From Macrosoma leucophasiata (taxonomy: Eukaryota > Arthropoda > Insecta > Lepidoptera > Hedylidae), in the NCBI GenBank assembly GCA_036365455.1, contig JAWQUS010000027.1, positions 18,960,501-19,024,500 on the forward strand: a DNA stretch of 64,000 nucleotides, in the 5' to 3' direction. The translations under genes were made by a program, and so were the position numbers. Positions 41,551 through 52,702 of the stretch are shown here, one piece after another; the first letter of the stretch is position 1; every line of letters starts with the position of its first letter. The notes beneath the pieces were generated by a model. That model did no database searches. It had not been told where the DNA came from and worked only from the letters and a program-made list of their open reading frames with translations.

Positions 41551-42251
41551 ACACACGTCCGGATTTGATACCGAACCAAATCTGGATGTGTGTAGAGGAG
41601 TCCGGCGGACATAAATATTATTAATCAAGTCCGATGCGGTCCGCTCGTGCGGTTTTGGTGGGCGGATTCAGTCCGCCGTACCAGTCGTGTGTAACGAGAG
41701 CGGATTCGGTTTTCGAATTCGGTCCGCCGTACCGAATTCGGACGTGGAGTTATTCGTCATCTCGCACGACAAAACTTCGCAAGATCGGGCGACTTGGCAC
41801 CTTTTTGAATTTACTAGGCTCGTACTAATATTTGTGTCGTCAACTCACACGCACATACAAAGTACAGCCAGGTTTATAAATTTGAAATTAAATTTTATAA
41901 ACGACATTGCTACTGCTACTGACTAACTACTGTTGTTTTATATCTGAAACAGATTTACAGATAAAACTAAAAAAAATACGGTCGTACACTATATTGACAA
42001 TAGTTGTATTTTATTATTGTGGGTTATAAGAAGCAGTTATAGTTACAGGTTTTTTTTTTTGTGTTATTGTAGATTCTATTTTATATTTTTGATTGAAATG
42101 TATATCTAAAACTATGTTATAATAATATTTTGATTTATTTTTAAGACCAACCATAAAATATTAAACGTTTTGAAAAAGATTTTTGTACCTAGTCGCCCGA
42201 TCGTGCGATTTTTTGTCGTGCGAGATGACGAATAACTCCGGACGTGTGTTG
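41551..42251. mobile_element. Outer palindromic element with nested MITE-L
   Basis: aacacacgtccgga near 41551 is mirrored by tccggacgtgtgtt ending at about 42251. 41560-41745 is GC-rich with inner mirrored words (gattcggttttcgaattcgg). MITE-L occupies 41747-42238, right beside the outer right end. Confidence 0.65.
41747..42238. mobile_element. MITE-L, 492 bp
   Basis: gagttattcgtcatctcgca at the left is mirrored by tgcgagatgacgaataactc at the right. The match extends about 45 bp inward to cgatcgggcgact-like text. No coding frame beyond chance. A second copy is at 45193-45575. Confidence 0.88.
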
Positions 42252-42714
42252 CTATCTACTATTAAGCGATACGAAGTTCGCTAGGTTGGCTAATAACAGA
42301 TCAAACTTTTTTGTTCGTTCTGTCCTCCATGGGGGACAGAGTAGGACAGATCGGAATAATTCAATAATAATACCAAATGAAGATTAAACATAATTAATTT
42401 GAAAAATCTTCGTGGTTAGTTAGTGTATCAAAATGACCAATTAATATTTTGCCTAACGTTTCCTGCGTAACCAAAAAAGGACATTTTCCTTATGTGGTTA
42501 ATTAATTAAATAACACATAATTCAATTAAATTATCTAATTCTAGTTTACTAATGTTACCCCTCAATGATATAATGTTTGTTTGCAAAAACAATTACCATA
42601 TTAGGACTCCGCAAATATGACAATGGTTCTAATGGCTCCGAGTAAATTTTCGGTATACTCGTATTTTCTTTCTTGGTGTTGCTCTATAGCTGTAGATGAA
42701 ATATATTAGGTATC

Positions 42715-42895
42715 TAATAGCAGAGCTATGCCCACGACTTCGTCCGCATAGCGTGATGTTATATATCCTAAGCCTTCCTCGATAAATGGACTATCTTACA
42801 CTAAAATAATTTTTCAAATCAGTCCAGTAGTTCCTGAGATTAGCGCATTCAAACAAACAAACTCTTCAGCTTATTACTATTAGTATTACTATACC
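42715..42895 (-). repeat. Reversed fragment of a repeat D/F-like element
   Basis: agctatgcccacgacttcgt, then ttcctgagattagcgcattc and caaacaaacaaact: the mirror of the text at 36872-37000. Confidence 0.6.
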
Positions 42896-43031
42896 TATTA
42901 GTATGTTTATTTAAAAGAATGCTTTGAATACTTGTTCCTCTGTAAAACAAATTTCCTTCACTCATCTATCAGTTTTAAAACTTAAAGTTTCTACACATTG
43001 TTTCGATTTCTTAGCAAACTCTTTTACTGTC

Positions 43032-43740
43032 TGAAATAAAACTAGTTTTCGGATTTATCTCGCGTATATTAAACTAAAACGATTATTGAATATCAAACAC
43101 GACGTTAAACCTCACAAGAAAATACACCAGTTTTTAAGACACATTAAAAGTAGCATTCCCTTACAAAATTCCGGTATTTACAAACTCGATTGTGATTGTG
43201 GACTCTCTTATATAAGCCAAACAAAGAGAGCGGTTTCCACCAGAATTAAAGAACATATTGCTGATGTCAAACACCTGAGAGCAGGGAGGTCTGCAGTCTG
43301 TGATCACTTATCGGACAAACCAACTCATTATATTCGGTTTGACCAAACTCGAATACTCGCCACAGAACACAGACCAATTCCAAGAATGGTTCGCGAGGCT
43401 ATTGAGATTAAAAAACATCAAAATTTCAATAGAGAAGATGGTTGGCGATTATCACCAACATGGGATCCAATACTCAGTAGAATAAAAGCCCAACCGCAAC
43501 AGTCTGTAAGACCTCAAGATACAATTAGTAACTTTTGTGTTAATCCTGAACGCTACGCAAGACGTTTGCGAAATAGATGGAAGAAGCTGCACATAATATT
43601 TTTTCAAACTGCTGTCAGACAATTACCACCTCAGTCTGCCCGAGACCACGGAAGCTGAAAAGCGACCGAAACGTCGGGTTCGATTTTAAATAATCATTTT
43701 AGTTTAATATACGCGAGATAAATCCGAAAACTAGTTTTAT
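43032..43740 (+). mobile_element. Truncated Penelope-like element with inverted ends and 11-bp target duplication
   Basis: cttttactgtc at 43021-43031 and 43741-43751 is an exact target duplication. Inside, actagttttcggatttatct (43041) and its reverse complement (ending 43735) form roughly 38-bp terminal inverted repeats. The interior codes for a GIY-YIG domain (43086-43658) but no reverse transcriptase, as in a 5'-truncated copy. Confidence 0.85.
43086..43658 (+). CDS. GIY-YIG endonuclease domain of a Penelope-like element
   Basis: The open frame gives 190 residues (the first codon is not ATG, so it is the C-terminal part of a longer ORF). From residue about 30: GIYKLDCDCGLSYISQTKR, AVSTRIKEH (the GIY..YIG core with the following catalytic Arg and a Cys pair), CDHLSDKPTHYIRFDQTRIL, EHRPIPRMVREAIEIKKH (conserved Glu) and DGWRLSPTWDPIL. 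In Penelope-like elements this C-terminal endonuclease cleaves the target for reverse transcription. Here YIG reads YIS, so activity is doubtful. The frame ends in the sequence leading to the terminal repeat. Confidence 0.88.
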   Translation: MNIKHDVKPHKKIHQFLRHIKSSIPLQNSGIYKLDCDCGLSYISQTKRAVSTRIKEHIADVKHLRAGRSAVCDHLSDKPTHYIRFDQTRILATEHRPIPRMVREAIEIKKHQNFNREDGWRLSPTWDPILSRIKAQPQQSVRPQDTISNFCVNPERYARRLRNRWKKLHIIFFQTAVRQLPPQSARDHGS

Positions 43741-43960
43741 CTTTTACTGTCACTTAGCTCTGCTGTTCGTTTATGGAATACCCTTAACAGTGAGACAGGC
43801 TCAAACTATTCATACATTTAAGAAGAACAACAACATTTTTTTTTGCGATTTCTTCCAGTCAACCACGATAGAGGATACTGATATAATTAGTGTGGGGTGT
43901 ATTGATTACCTACGTGGAAAAATAAACTAAAACCAAAACCAGAGAATATGTAATAATACT

Positions 43961-44464
43961 ACGTATAGAATGGACACTTCGACGTCCCGCCCGATTTCTC
44001 CGCATCACCCAACCTCCTTCCCTCTTATGGGCGACGGTTAGTATTTTCTACGTGCTACGCACACAGGTGCACGTGTAAATACACGTCACTAATTGATGTC
44101 TGTGTAATAGAGACCAAATTAAGCGTTTGTATGGAATTTCGGCGGAGTGTCCGCGGTGTGCCAGAACTATAAAAAACGTATGTCACTAAGAATAACATCA
44201 ATGGTTAAACAGCAAAAGCCGGAAAGCATTAGCTAGAAAAATATTTAAATGTATCGAGGAGACATAAAATTCATTGAGCATTTTGTTGAGGCGATCTATG
44301 GATTCTGACTGTCGGATATTTAGAGGCAAGGCATTCCACTACCGACGGCTTCTACGGTAAAAGATTTAGAAAAAAGGAAGAGAAGTGTGCGGGAAATTAA
44401 AGCCAGGAAGGAGGAACGTTGACTAGAGGAGTGAGCAGAACAAAAATAAGTACGGCTCTGTTAT
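43961..44464. other. Non-coding stretch with a possible decayed LINE tail
   Basis: Around 44210-44450 the text (aggcaaggcattccactacc, ggaaggaggaacg) resembles the reverse or forward tail of a LINE, but no frame survives. No exon seen. Confidence 0.35.
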
Positions 44465-44612
44465 TTCCGTCTTAGGCCTCAGGAGTGGTAACGCATCTGC
44501 ATTTTGACCTTGGTCTTTGTGTGGGTGTCCATAGGCTGCAGTCATCACTTAACACCAATGTGAACTGTATGCTTGCTTGCAACTTCCAAATCATAAAAAA
44601 AAAAAAATAATC
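44465..44612 (+). repeat. S1 3' half with A tail
   Basis: aggcctcaggagtggtaac to the A run at 44610. 44690-44760 then repeats the block of 6906-6972. Confidence 0.85.
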
Positions 44613-44764
44613 AAACCCAAATACTGTACTCGACAATTAATATTGCACAGCACATCGAGCAATTTTTAAAAGAGCCGACTTAATTTTATTGGTCATATTT
44701 TTCTCAGATCATAGGCCTTTAGAACTCTGCCGGTGAATGAGAAAGAATGACTCTTTTTCTTTTC

Positions 44765-45012
44765 TTTTTACTCTTTGTTATCAGTTTGTAAAGGGGAAGT
44801 GAGACATTCTACTGATATACTTTTTACATTAATATATTATATTTAGTTTTATCTTAGTGATATTCTTGCCTATACTTAAATTTTTAAGCTTGTTTGACAT
44901 GTATATCAATTGTTATTCACTTTAATTTATTTTGTTTTTTTTTGACATGTCATAAGAGGTGCCTGTCACCCTAAATTAATAAATGAGTTTCTGATTCTGA
45001 TTCTGATTCCGA
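44765..45012 (+). repeat. LINE 3' UTR with (TGATTC)n tail
   Basis: ttaataaatgagtttc followed by three to four ctgattctgattc units. A poly(A)-signal-plus-hexamer tail of this type is usual for LINE ends. No ORF part. Confidence 0.6.
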
Positions 45013-45059
45013 GCCTACAAAAGTGAGTATCAGCTTGTTTCGACTCGGTAGAGCTGTGG

Positions 45060-45186
45060 TAGAGCGTTATCTCAGTTGCACACTGCCTACGTTAGCACTG
45101 ATAGTTCGGTATTGGTCAAAACTTGATCAAAATGGTCGACAAACGTCATATAGCTACGGTGCGAATGAGATAACGCTGCGCTCTAC
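45060..45186. mobile_element. MITE-K, uninterrupted short copy (127 bp)
   Basis: tagagcgttatctcagttgc is mirrored by gcgaatgagataacgctgcgctcta in short blocks. It shows the structure of MITE-K before the insertion seen at 40207. Confidence 0.85.
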
Positions 45187-45192
45187 AGACTC

Positions 45193-45575
45193 GAGTTATT
45201 CGTCATCTCGCACGACTAAAATTCGCACGATCGGGCGACTTGGCACCTTTTGAATTTACCTAAGATTTCTGTCGTCAACTCGCACGCTCACACAAAGTAG
45301 GTAGCCAGATAAATAAAATAAAAATTAAATTTTAGAAACGACATTTCTTCTGCTACTGTCTAACTACTGTTATTGTTGTTTTATATCTAAAACAGATTTA
45401 TACATAAAAATAAAAAAAAATCGGTCGTATACTATATTGTCAATTATTGCATGTTTTAAGAAGTAGTTATATTAACATGTTTGTTGTGATATTGCAGATT
45501 ATGTTTCATATCTTTGATTGAAATAGAAGTCACCCGATCGTGCGAATTTTTATAGTGTGAGTTGACGAATAACCC
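45193..45575. mobile_element. MITE-L, second copy (about 380 bp)
   Basis: gagttattcgtcatctcgca at the left; tgagttgacgaataac at the right, more diverged. It directly follows MITE-K with 6 bp between. Confidence 0.85.
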
Positions 45576-45652
45576 ACAGACTCGATATGCAATATTAATT
45601 GTTAAGTACTCTACCTACCTTATGCTATGCAGCTTTGCTGCGAAGATGTTTT

Positions 45653-45941
45653 AACTGGTGGTAGAGCTCCAGTGACGGAGCTCGCGGGCGTAGGCACCAC
45701 CGCATTACCTAATATACTTGCCGCTAAATGGTAGTGTTCAGCACTATCGTGTTCCGGTCAGGTGGTAATGTACGGCCCTGTAATTTCCTGCACAGAGGCA
45801 TAACACCTAATGCCTCAGGAGTGGCAGCGCATCTGCATTTTGACCTCTGGTCATTGTGTGGGTATCTATAGGCTGCAGTCATCACTTAACATCAATGTGA
45901 ACTGCATGCTTGTTTGCCACTTTTATTACATTTAAAAAAAA
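45653..45941 (+). repeat. S1, full length
   Basis: From actggtggtagagctccag to the A run at 45938; one of the best preserved copies. Confidence 0.92.
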
Positions 45942-45998
45942 GTGAAATCTGCGCTACGAAAATATGTGACTGTTTCCACCGATGCTATGCTATGTGAT

Positions 45999-46287
45999 GT
46001 GGTGGCCTGAGCTCCAGTGACGGAGCTCGCGGGCGTAGGCACCGCCGCATTACCTTATATACATACTTGCCGCTAAATGGTAGTGTTCAGCACTATCGTG
46101 TTAGCCAGGTGGTTATGTACGGCCCTGTAACTTTAGGCACAGAGGCATACCACCTTAGGCCTCAGGAGCGGTAACGCATCTGCATTTTGACCTTGGTCTC
46201 TGTGCAGGTCTCTATAGGCTACAGTTATCACTTAACATCAATGTGAACTGCACGCTAGTTTGAAACTTCCATAAAATAAAAAAAAAT
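45999..46287 (+). repeat. S1, nearly full length
   Basis: gtggtggcctgagctccag to ccataaaataaaaaaa. Same orientation and 57 bp after the previous copy, a head-to-tail pair. Confidence 0.9.
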
Positions 46288-46601
46288 GTAGCTGTACGAG
46301 CAAGATCCGCTATGAAACGCATCTATAGCGACGTAGCATAGTACATCCCTGGTGGAACGGCACCCTAAGCCATGTAAGAACCATGTATGTGCGTACATAT
46401 CCTTAAGTACCTACGTAGTTTTAGTAATGATTAATTTAATAATCCTATTTCCATTAATCATGACAAAATTGTTGACGTCAAAATAACTTTGTGCTAACGC
46501 ACACCAGATCGTCTAAACTAAAGGAAAATATTATTACACTTAGCTAATACCTTTTATATGGTTAAAAATAGGCTCTCACTTATAAACATTATTACTAAAA
46601 A
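46288..46601. other. Non-coding stretch, nothing recognised
   Basis: AT-rich, no exon or catalogued repeat. Confidence 0.4.
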
Positions 46602-46810
46602 GGCTATTACACGGCACGGTATTCAGGGTCCGGCAGAAAGGGTGGGCGTGGCCTCGCGCCGAGATGCCGCTTATTACACTATCCGGTCGCAGTACAAATA
46701 CACGGGCCGCTCCGGTCACCCTAATTAGGGCCCTAACTCCCTAAATGTTATTACACTACCCTGACCCTTGCTATCGTACCCTGAATACCGTGTTGTATAT
46801 ATAATAAGTC
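46602..46810. mobile_element. Palindromic MITE-A, 209-bp copy
   Basis: ggctattacacggcacgg at the left and ccgtgttgtatataataag at the right. The long central palindrome is deleted. Confidence 0.85.
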
Positions 46811-47407
46811 CTTTAATTAAATTACTTTAATGAAGTTGTTATAGTACTCGTGTAATAATAGTTGCAAATAATAATACATATAGGTAGTAAATGGCTAAAT
46901 TTTTGGATTCAGAATGTTTTCGCCGACAAACGTTTCTCTAGCGAATGATTTGCCGATAGAATGTTTCGTTTATCAGTTGTTCACCGAAAAAAACTTTCAA
47001 CTACGGAAAAACTTTCAGACACATCTGTCTGTGTGTGTGACGCTTTAACGTCTAACGGCTGAACGGATTTTAATAAAATTTGAAATGGAGATAATTCGCG
47101 ACACTTGGAAAGCCAATAGTCTTACATTTTGTCACCCACCTACTACGTTCGATGTAAACGAAATAGGTGACAAATCCTAGTAGGATATTCTTTTACAATA
47201 AACACTTGTTATGCGTAATGCATAGATATTATTATGCTTAGAGGTATTATAACCTAGGCACAATTATAGGACTGCACATTATACAATTACCTCCTAATGT
47301 AATTCCAGATTTGATATTAAGTTGCCAAGTCATTCTTTCCTTCCATTTACCGTGTCTGCATACTCACCGGTAAAATAAACAAATTATACTCAACCAGTTA
47401 CTTAAAA
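46811..47407. other. Non-coding stretch with transposon-tail words
   Basis: 47015-47130 (gtctgtgtgtgtgacgcttt, gaacggattttaataaaatt) resembles repeat E text. The rest is AT-rich. Confidence 0.4.
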
Positions 47408-47878
47408 AAAACAACGTAACTTCACGCCTGTAATCCCCGAAGGGGTAGGCACAGGTTAATTAATGCATTCAAGCATACAATAACAAACTTTGAGGCAGTG
47501 GCGGCGCGAGACTTAAACTTAAAGTGGGCAAAGTACATTTCGCGAGGCCCTCTGATATGAAGCGAGCAACTTTTTAAAAACTGAATGCGGGATTTATAAG
47601 CAGGTGGAAGCTTAGTAGGTACCTATAAGGTCTTTCCCCTAAGGCGCGAGGCCCTTTGCAAAGCGAGGCCGTAGGCGGTGGCCCACACCGCCCACGCCTT
47701 ACGCCGCCTCTGCTTCGAGGTACTGGGCAATTTCCAGAAAACGGAAAAACCCCATTAGAATCAGAGATAAAGGACTTTACACCCTTATCTCTGATAACCC
47801 CCTACCCGGGCATCGAACCCAGGACCTCAGCGTAGTAGTAGTGGCCTGCTACCACTAGGCCACCGAGGCAGTTACTTT
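47408..47878 (-). mobile_element. SINE family 2 (reversed) with a nested insertion
   Basis: The minus-strand head at 47878-47800 has a tRNA-like ggcctagtggtagcaggcc and B box gggttcgatgccc. The 3' end is aacttcacgcctgtaatccc at 47417. Between 47498 and 47716 it carries an insert with inverted ends ggcagtggcggcg / cgccgcctctgc. Confidence 0.8.
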
Positions 47879-47984
47879 AAATCTTGTAATTTATACGCAT
47901 TTTGATTGAATGTTTAAGTTTTATGTTGATTTAGGAACATTACAGAAGCAGTTTATAATGTTATAAAAACTATTGCGCAGATAC

Positions 47985-48320
47985 CATGATGTCCAACCAT
48001 TGGGAAATGATTATCTGTAGTATTAATATTATAAAGCTGATAAGTATAATACTCTAAAGAGTTTGTTTGTTTCTTTCTTTAATCTCCTGCGATCAGCGCA
48101 GTCAAGCAAACAAACAAAATTGTAGTGTTCAGCATTATCGTGTTCCATTCAGGCGGTAATTGCCGATGTAGGGAACCACAAAGGCCCAATACTTTAGTCC
48201 TCAGGAGTGGCAACGCATTAACATTGCAACCTCTGGTTTCATGTACATGTTACAAGCGACAGTATTACCTAGTACTTATCATCAATGTGAACTGCAACCA
48301 CATCGGTCATCTCTAGGTAT
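47985..48320 (+). repeat. Repeat D/F scrap and S1 fragment
   Basis: 47993-48115 is (GTTT)n-type repeat text with ctcctgcgatcagcgcagtc. 48122-48320 is a diverged piece of S1 (gttcagcattatcgtgttcc, cctcaggagtggcaacgcat) lacking its tail. Confidence 0.6.
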
Positions 48321-48429
48321 ACCTAATTTAGTCTAGTGATAAGCACAAAATAACATAAAAATCGTAATTTTTTTATATAAATACATCTTTATGTTTTCGC
48401 ACAGAAAAATTAGGAAAACAAAGTATCAT

Positions 48430-48641
48430 CTACACAGTCGACACGTAAAACAGTCCTGTCGCATTCCCAGTGTTGTGATATCCAGCCATAGTGGTCTCGT
48501 TGTCTAAACAGAAACCCTTTTCGAACGCCTGGTATGAGGAGCAGGCGCGAGCTAGGTACAGATCGGGCTGATGGATCGTCCTTGTCCAATAACGTATGCA
48601 AGCCTTGTGGTAACATTTTGCTAATTCTGCATCTTCTAGGT
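48430..48641 (-). CDS. Lipase exon 3: lid, catalytic His and C-terminus
   Basis: 212 nt from acceptor atattgcag to TAG. Starts DLEDAELAKCYHKACIRYW with the second lid Cys and the triad His, then YLARACSSYQAFEKGFC, the usual C-terminal Cys-rich strand region, ending GLFYVSTV. The frame shown is not the longest open frame at this place; it was chosen because it continues exon 2 in phase and in homology. Confidence 0.9.
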
Positions 48642-51600
48642 CTGCAATATTAAATTATTTTTAACTGTAGCTACAGTATTCACTTACTATCAATGTGACT
48701 GCATACTTGCCATCAATTGCCCCGGAATTGCGAGAAATATACTAAGTAACTTTATTTAATAACGAGGAGCTCATGGCCCCGTGGCTGGTGTCTATCGGTT
48801 GTGCAGACCGGATACGGATGCGGTCGGGTGTGGGATGGGCTAGTGGCAAAATTATTACGACGAGGGCACGTTAAGCCGTCGGTCCCGGTTGCTATCGATA
48901 GATAGCAGTTGTCAAAACTTGTCGGAGGCCTTATGGGCGGCTTGTAAACATCCGATAGCGGGTTGACAACTAATCCGTATCTCCACCAACCCGCATTGGT
49001 GCCGCAGCGTGATGGAGGAAGCTCCAGGCCTCCCCCCTTAAAGGGGAGAGACTCGTGCCCGGCAGTGGAACGCTTGAAGGGTTGCCATTATAATTATTAT
49101 TATTTACTTAACAACAATAAAACACTTTTTTTTTAAAGAAAAATGGAAAGAAAAATTTGACTTCAGGCGAGACTCGAACTCGCGACCTACTGGGAATCTA
49201 GTCCAGCCGCTCTTCCAATTGAGCTACTGAAGCCCTGCCCGATTTGTCAAATCTTTCCTTCACATCTATTGCATTGCTTTATGGTAGCAGTAGCGCCATC
49301 TATTACCAACTATGCTAGTTAGGCAACCGATATAATAGACTTTTCAGTTTATTGAATATCGTAAAGAAGTCGCTTTTACCCTTAATAATTGTTTTATATT
49401 ATTTCGCATGAACACATGCTTGTGAAATATATATTATTTTTAAAGAAAAATGGAAAGAAAAATTTGACTTCAGGCGAGACTCGAACTCGCGACCTACTGG
49501 GAATCTAGTCCAGCCGCTCTTCCAATTGAGCTACTGAAGCCCTGCCCGATTTGTCAAATCTTTCCTTCACATCTATTGCATTGCTTTATGGTAGCAGTAG
49601 CGCCATCTATTACCAACTATGCTAGTTAGGCAACCGATATAATAGACTTTTCAGTTTATTGAATATCGTAAAGAAGTCGCTTTTACCCTTAATAATTGTT
49701 TTATATTATTTCGCATGAACACATGCTTGTGAAATATATATTATTTTTAAAGAAAAATGGAAAGAAAAATTTGACTTCAGGCGAGACTCGAACTCGCGAC
49801 CTACTGGGAATCTAGTCCAGCCGCTCTTCCAATTGAGCTACTGAAGCCCTGCCCGATTTGTCAAATCTTTCCTTCACATCTATTGCATTGCTTTATGGTA
49901 GCAGTAGCGCCATCTATTACCAACTATGCTAGTTAGGCAACCGATATAATAGACTTTTCAGTTTATTGAATATCGTAAAGAAGTCGCTTTTACCCTTAAT
50001 AATTGTTTTATATTATTTCGCATGAACACATGCTTGTGAAATATATATTATTTTAAAGAAAAATGGAAAGAAAAATTTGACTTCAGGCGAGACTCGAACT
50101 CGCGACCTACTGGGAATCTAGTCCAGCCGCTCTTCCAATTGAGCTACTGAAGCCCTGCCCGATTTGTCAAATCTTTCCTTCACATCTATTGCATTGCTTT
50201 ATGGTAGCAGTAGCGCCATCTATTACCAACTATGCTAGTTAGGCAACCGATATAATAGACTTTTCAGTTTATTGAATATCGTAAAGAAGTCGCTTTTACC
50301 CTTAATAATTGAATCTATTATATCGGTTGCCTAACTAGCATAGTTGGTAATAGATGGCGCTACTGCTACCATAAAGCAATGCAATAGATGTGAAGGAAAG
50401 ATTTGACAAATCGGGCAGGGCTTCAGTAGCTCAATTGGAAGAGCGGCTGGACTAGATTCCCAGTAGGTCGCGAGTTCGAGTCTCGCCTGAAGTCAAATTT
50501 TTCTTTCCATTTTTCTTTAAAAATAATATATATTTCACAAGCATGTGTTCATGCGAAATAATATAAAACAACAATATAAGACGTTTAGAATATATTTAAC
50601 AAGAATAGAAAACCTTTACCTTCATCACAATGAGGCTGTATTTTCCCTTCGCGGTTGAAAAAGAAATCAACATCACCTATAGCGCTCGTTGTGCCCAAAT
50701 GTCCAGCATTGCAATGATACACCTCAGTGTACTCAGAGGACCCAGATCTCACTTGGTCTTCTATTCCACTATTCGAAAAACATGGCCCAGCGGGATCTAA
50801 AGCTGTGATCCTCCAAATTTTACGACCGGTCTTCTTCTCGAAGACTGTGCCCGCGTATCCTATGATGTGAGAGCCTAAGCTATGGCCTACACAGTGAATT
50901 TTCTTTGTAGTATTTAACTCTGCAAGGAAGTTCCCTAAGGCCCTCCCGATGTAGTTAGAGTAAAGCACAGCACGCACGTAACTTCTTAACTTGGGTTCTA
51001 CTTCGTAAGTATACGCTGAATGGTCTATAATGACCAGGTAAATATTGGATATGTTCCTGAAAGACTGACGGATGAGTTCTTCGATATCACGTTGAATAAA
51101 GCATTTGTAGCCTGGAGTAAAAACTAGGAGGTGTCTTTCTGGTTCCAATATGAGGGTTGAGAGATGTTTGGCGGCCTTTTCTATTGGACTGCTGAGGTTG
51201 ACGTGGTTCACGAAGTCGTAGAAATAAACTTGTGTGTCGTTGACATCCAGTTGCAATGTTTTGTCGTGATTACCTGTGAAATATTAGGGTATTATGTGTT
51301 ATAAATAGTGTTTTCGTGTAGATAATTTATGTTCTAACATATCTCCTTGCTTATAAAAATATGTCTTGAACAGAGATAGCAATGAATAATATACTTTGTT
51401 TAAAGTATAAATTTATTATTAGGCAGGGATGTTTTTGAGTCGCATTTTTAATTGGACGTATGTAGATTCAGTAGACTGCTATAGCCATAGAGCAACACCG
51501 GAGAGGAGTAGCCATATGCAGGTTTTCCCCTCTGTCAAAGTACGAGCCCAAATGGTCCTATACCTGTCGCCTAGATGTTTAAATGTGTGCGTGAAATTGT

Positions 51601-52666
51601 TTCTGTATTTTGTTAAAGTCAAGGTGTGAGTTTCGTAATAATAGACGATTTTTGTAGTGTGCGGGTGTGTCGAACGTATTTCCCCCCCCAAAAAAATACA
51701 GACTGTTTTGCATCGGTACTACACGCTATGGTTACTCCCCTTCGGTCCGCCGCTACCAGTGGGCCGCATTGCTCTATGGCTATAGCCAATTGCACTAGGC
51801 AATCGTCGAGCGCATAGGGCTCATTGCCTACTGAGCCCTTTTGAGTGTCATTCATTATTATAAGTATGAATATTTACAGGCTAGCCATTCGTCGGGTACA
51901 TTATCAAACTCAGGGGATCCTACTAGGGATTATCTTTAATGAAACACTAATTTCAATCCTTACTTTTTACGCCCCCGGGACCTAGTAGCATTTCTTAAAG
52001 CATTAGACCTGCAACTACTACATCGTGTCGAGGTAATTTCAAAGATATATAATAAAATTGTAGGTACATGCTTATAATTGAAATTAATGTGCGATAATGC
52101 CTGAGTAAATATTCAGAGCAATTTCATCTAATCCATAATGTTGCGTTATTATTATAGAAGGCTTGAAAACTAATGTCAATTTCAAAAAATATTCGTTTTT
52201 GACGATTTATTGCAATGTTAGGTATTTTATTTAACTTCATGCTTCTGTTCCGAAAAGATAGACAGAGAAGTATTCTATGGATGAACGACCTATAAGATGT
52301 TTTTATTCCATTCTTTTTTATTGATTCTACTCTGAGATAAATATGAACTGGGATACTTCGCTATTTAAAAAATCTCATATTTTCATATTGATTCCTCACT
52401 CACTTCAGCCGAAAAATGTGTACTATGTCCATCGCTGGACAAAGCCTTACGCAAAGACATCAATAACAGTGTTGTGTTATGCGTCATTATGGGCGAATAT
52501 GCCATAATCACCACGTTGCTCATTTCGCGTTATTATTAAATCTGTACATCTATACAAATAAATAAAATTGGAGTGTCTGTTTGTAATATAAAAATAACCG
52601 CTTTTTACTAAATGTATATGTATGTATACACGGTACATATACCAAAACAACATTTTTTACAATTTT

Positions 52667-52702
<36 letters not shown>

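Larger units (their letters stand above)
42900..43960 (+). pseudogene. LINE ORF2 C-terminal scrap, host of the Penelope-like insert
   Basis: Joining 42960-43031 to 43752-43930 gives a plus-strand text with FLANSFTVTL.. and RQAQTIHTFKK. It resembles the WNSLP...R.A.S...FK end of Jockey-type ORF2, followed by aaataaact. The Penelope-like element sits in the middle, flanked by cttttactgtc. Confidence 0.55.

Noticed and set aside
48410..48616. 68-codon minus-strand frame starting MLPQGLHTLL
   Set aside because: It is the wrong frame over lipase exon 3. The frame giving AKCYHKACIRYW continues exon 2 in phase.
49159..50494. Cluster of functional tRNA genes
   Set aside because: The anticodon arm is malformed in the copies I folded by eye. 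Kept as tRNA-like repeats.
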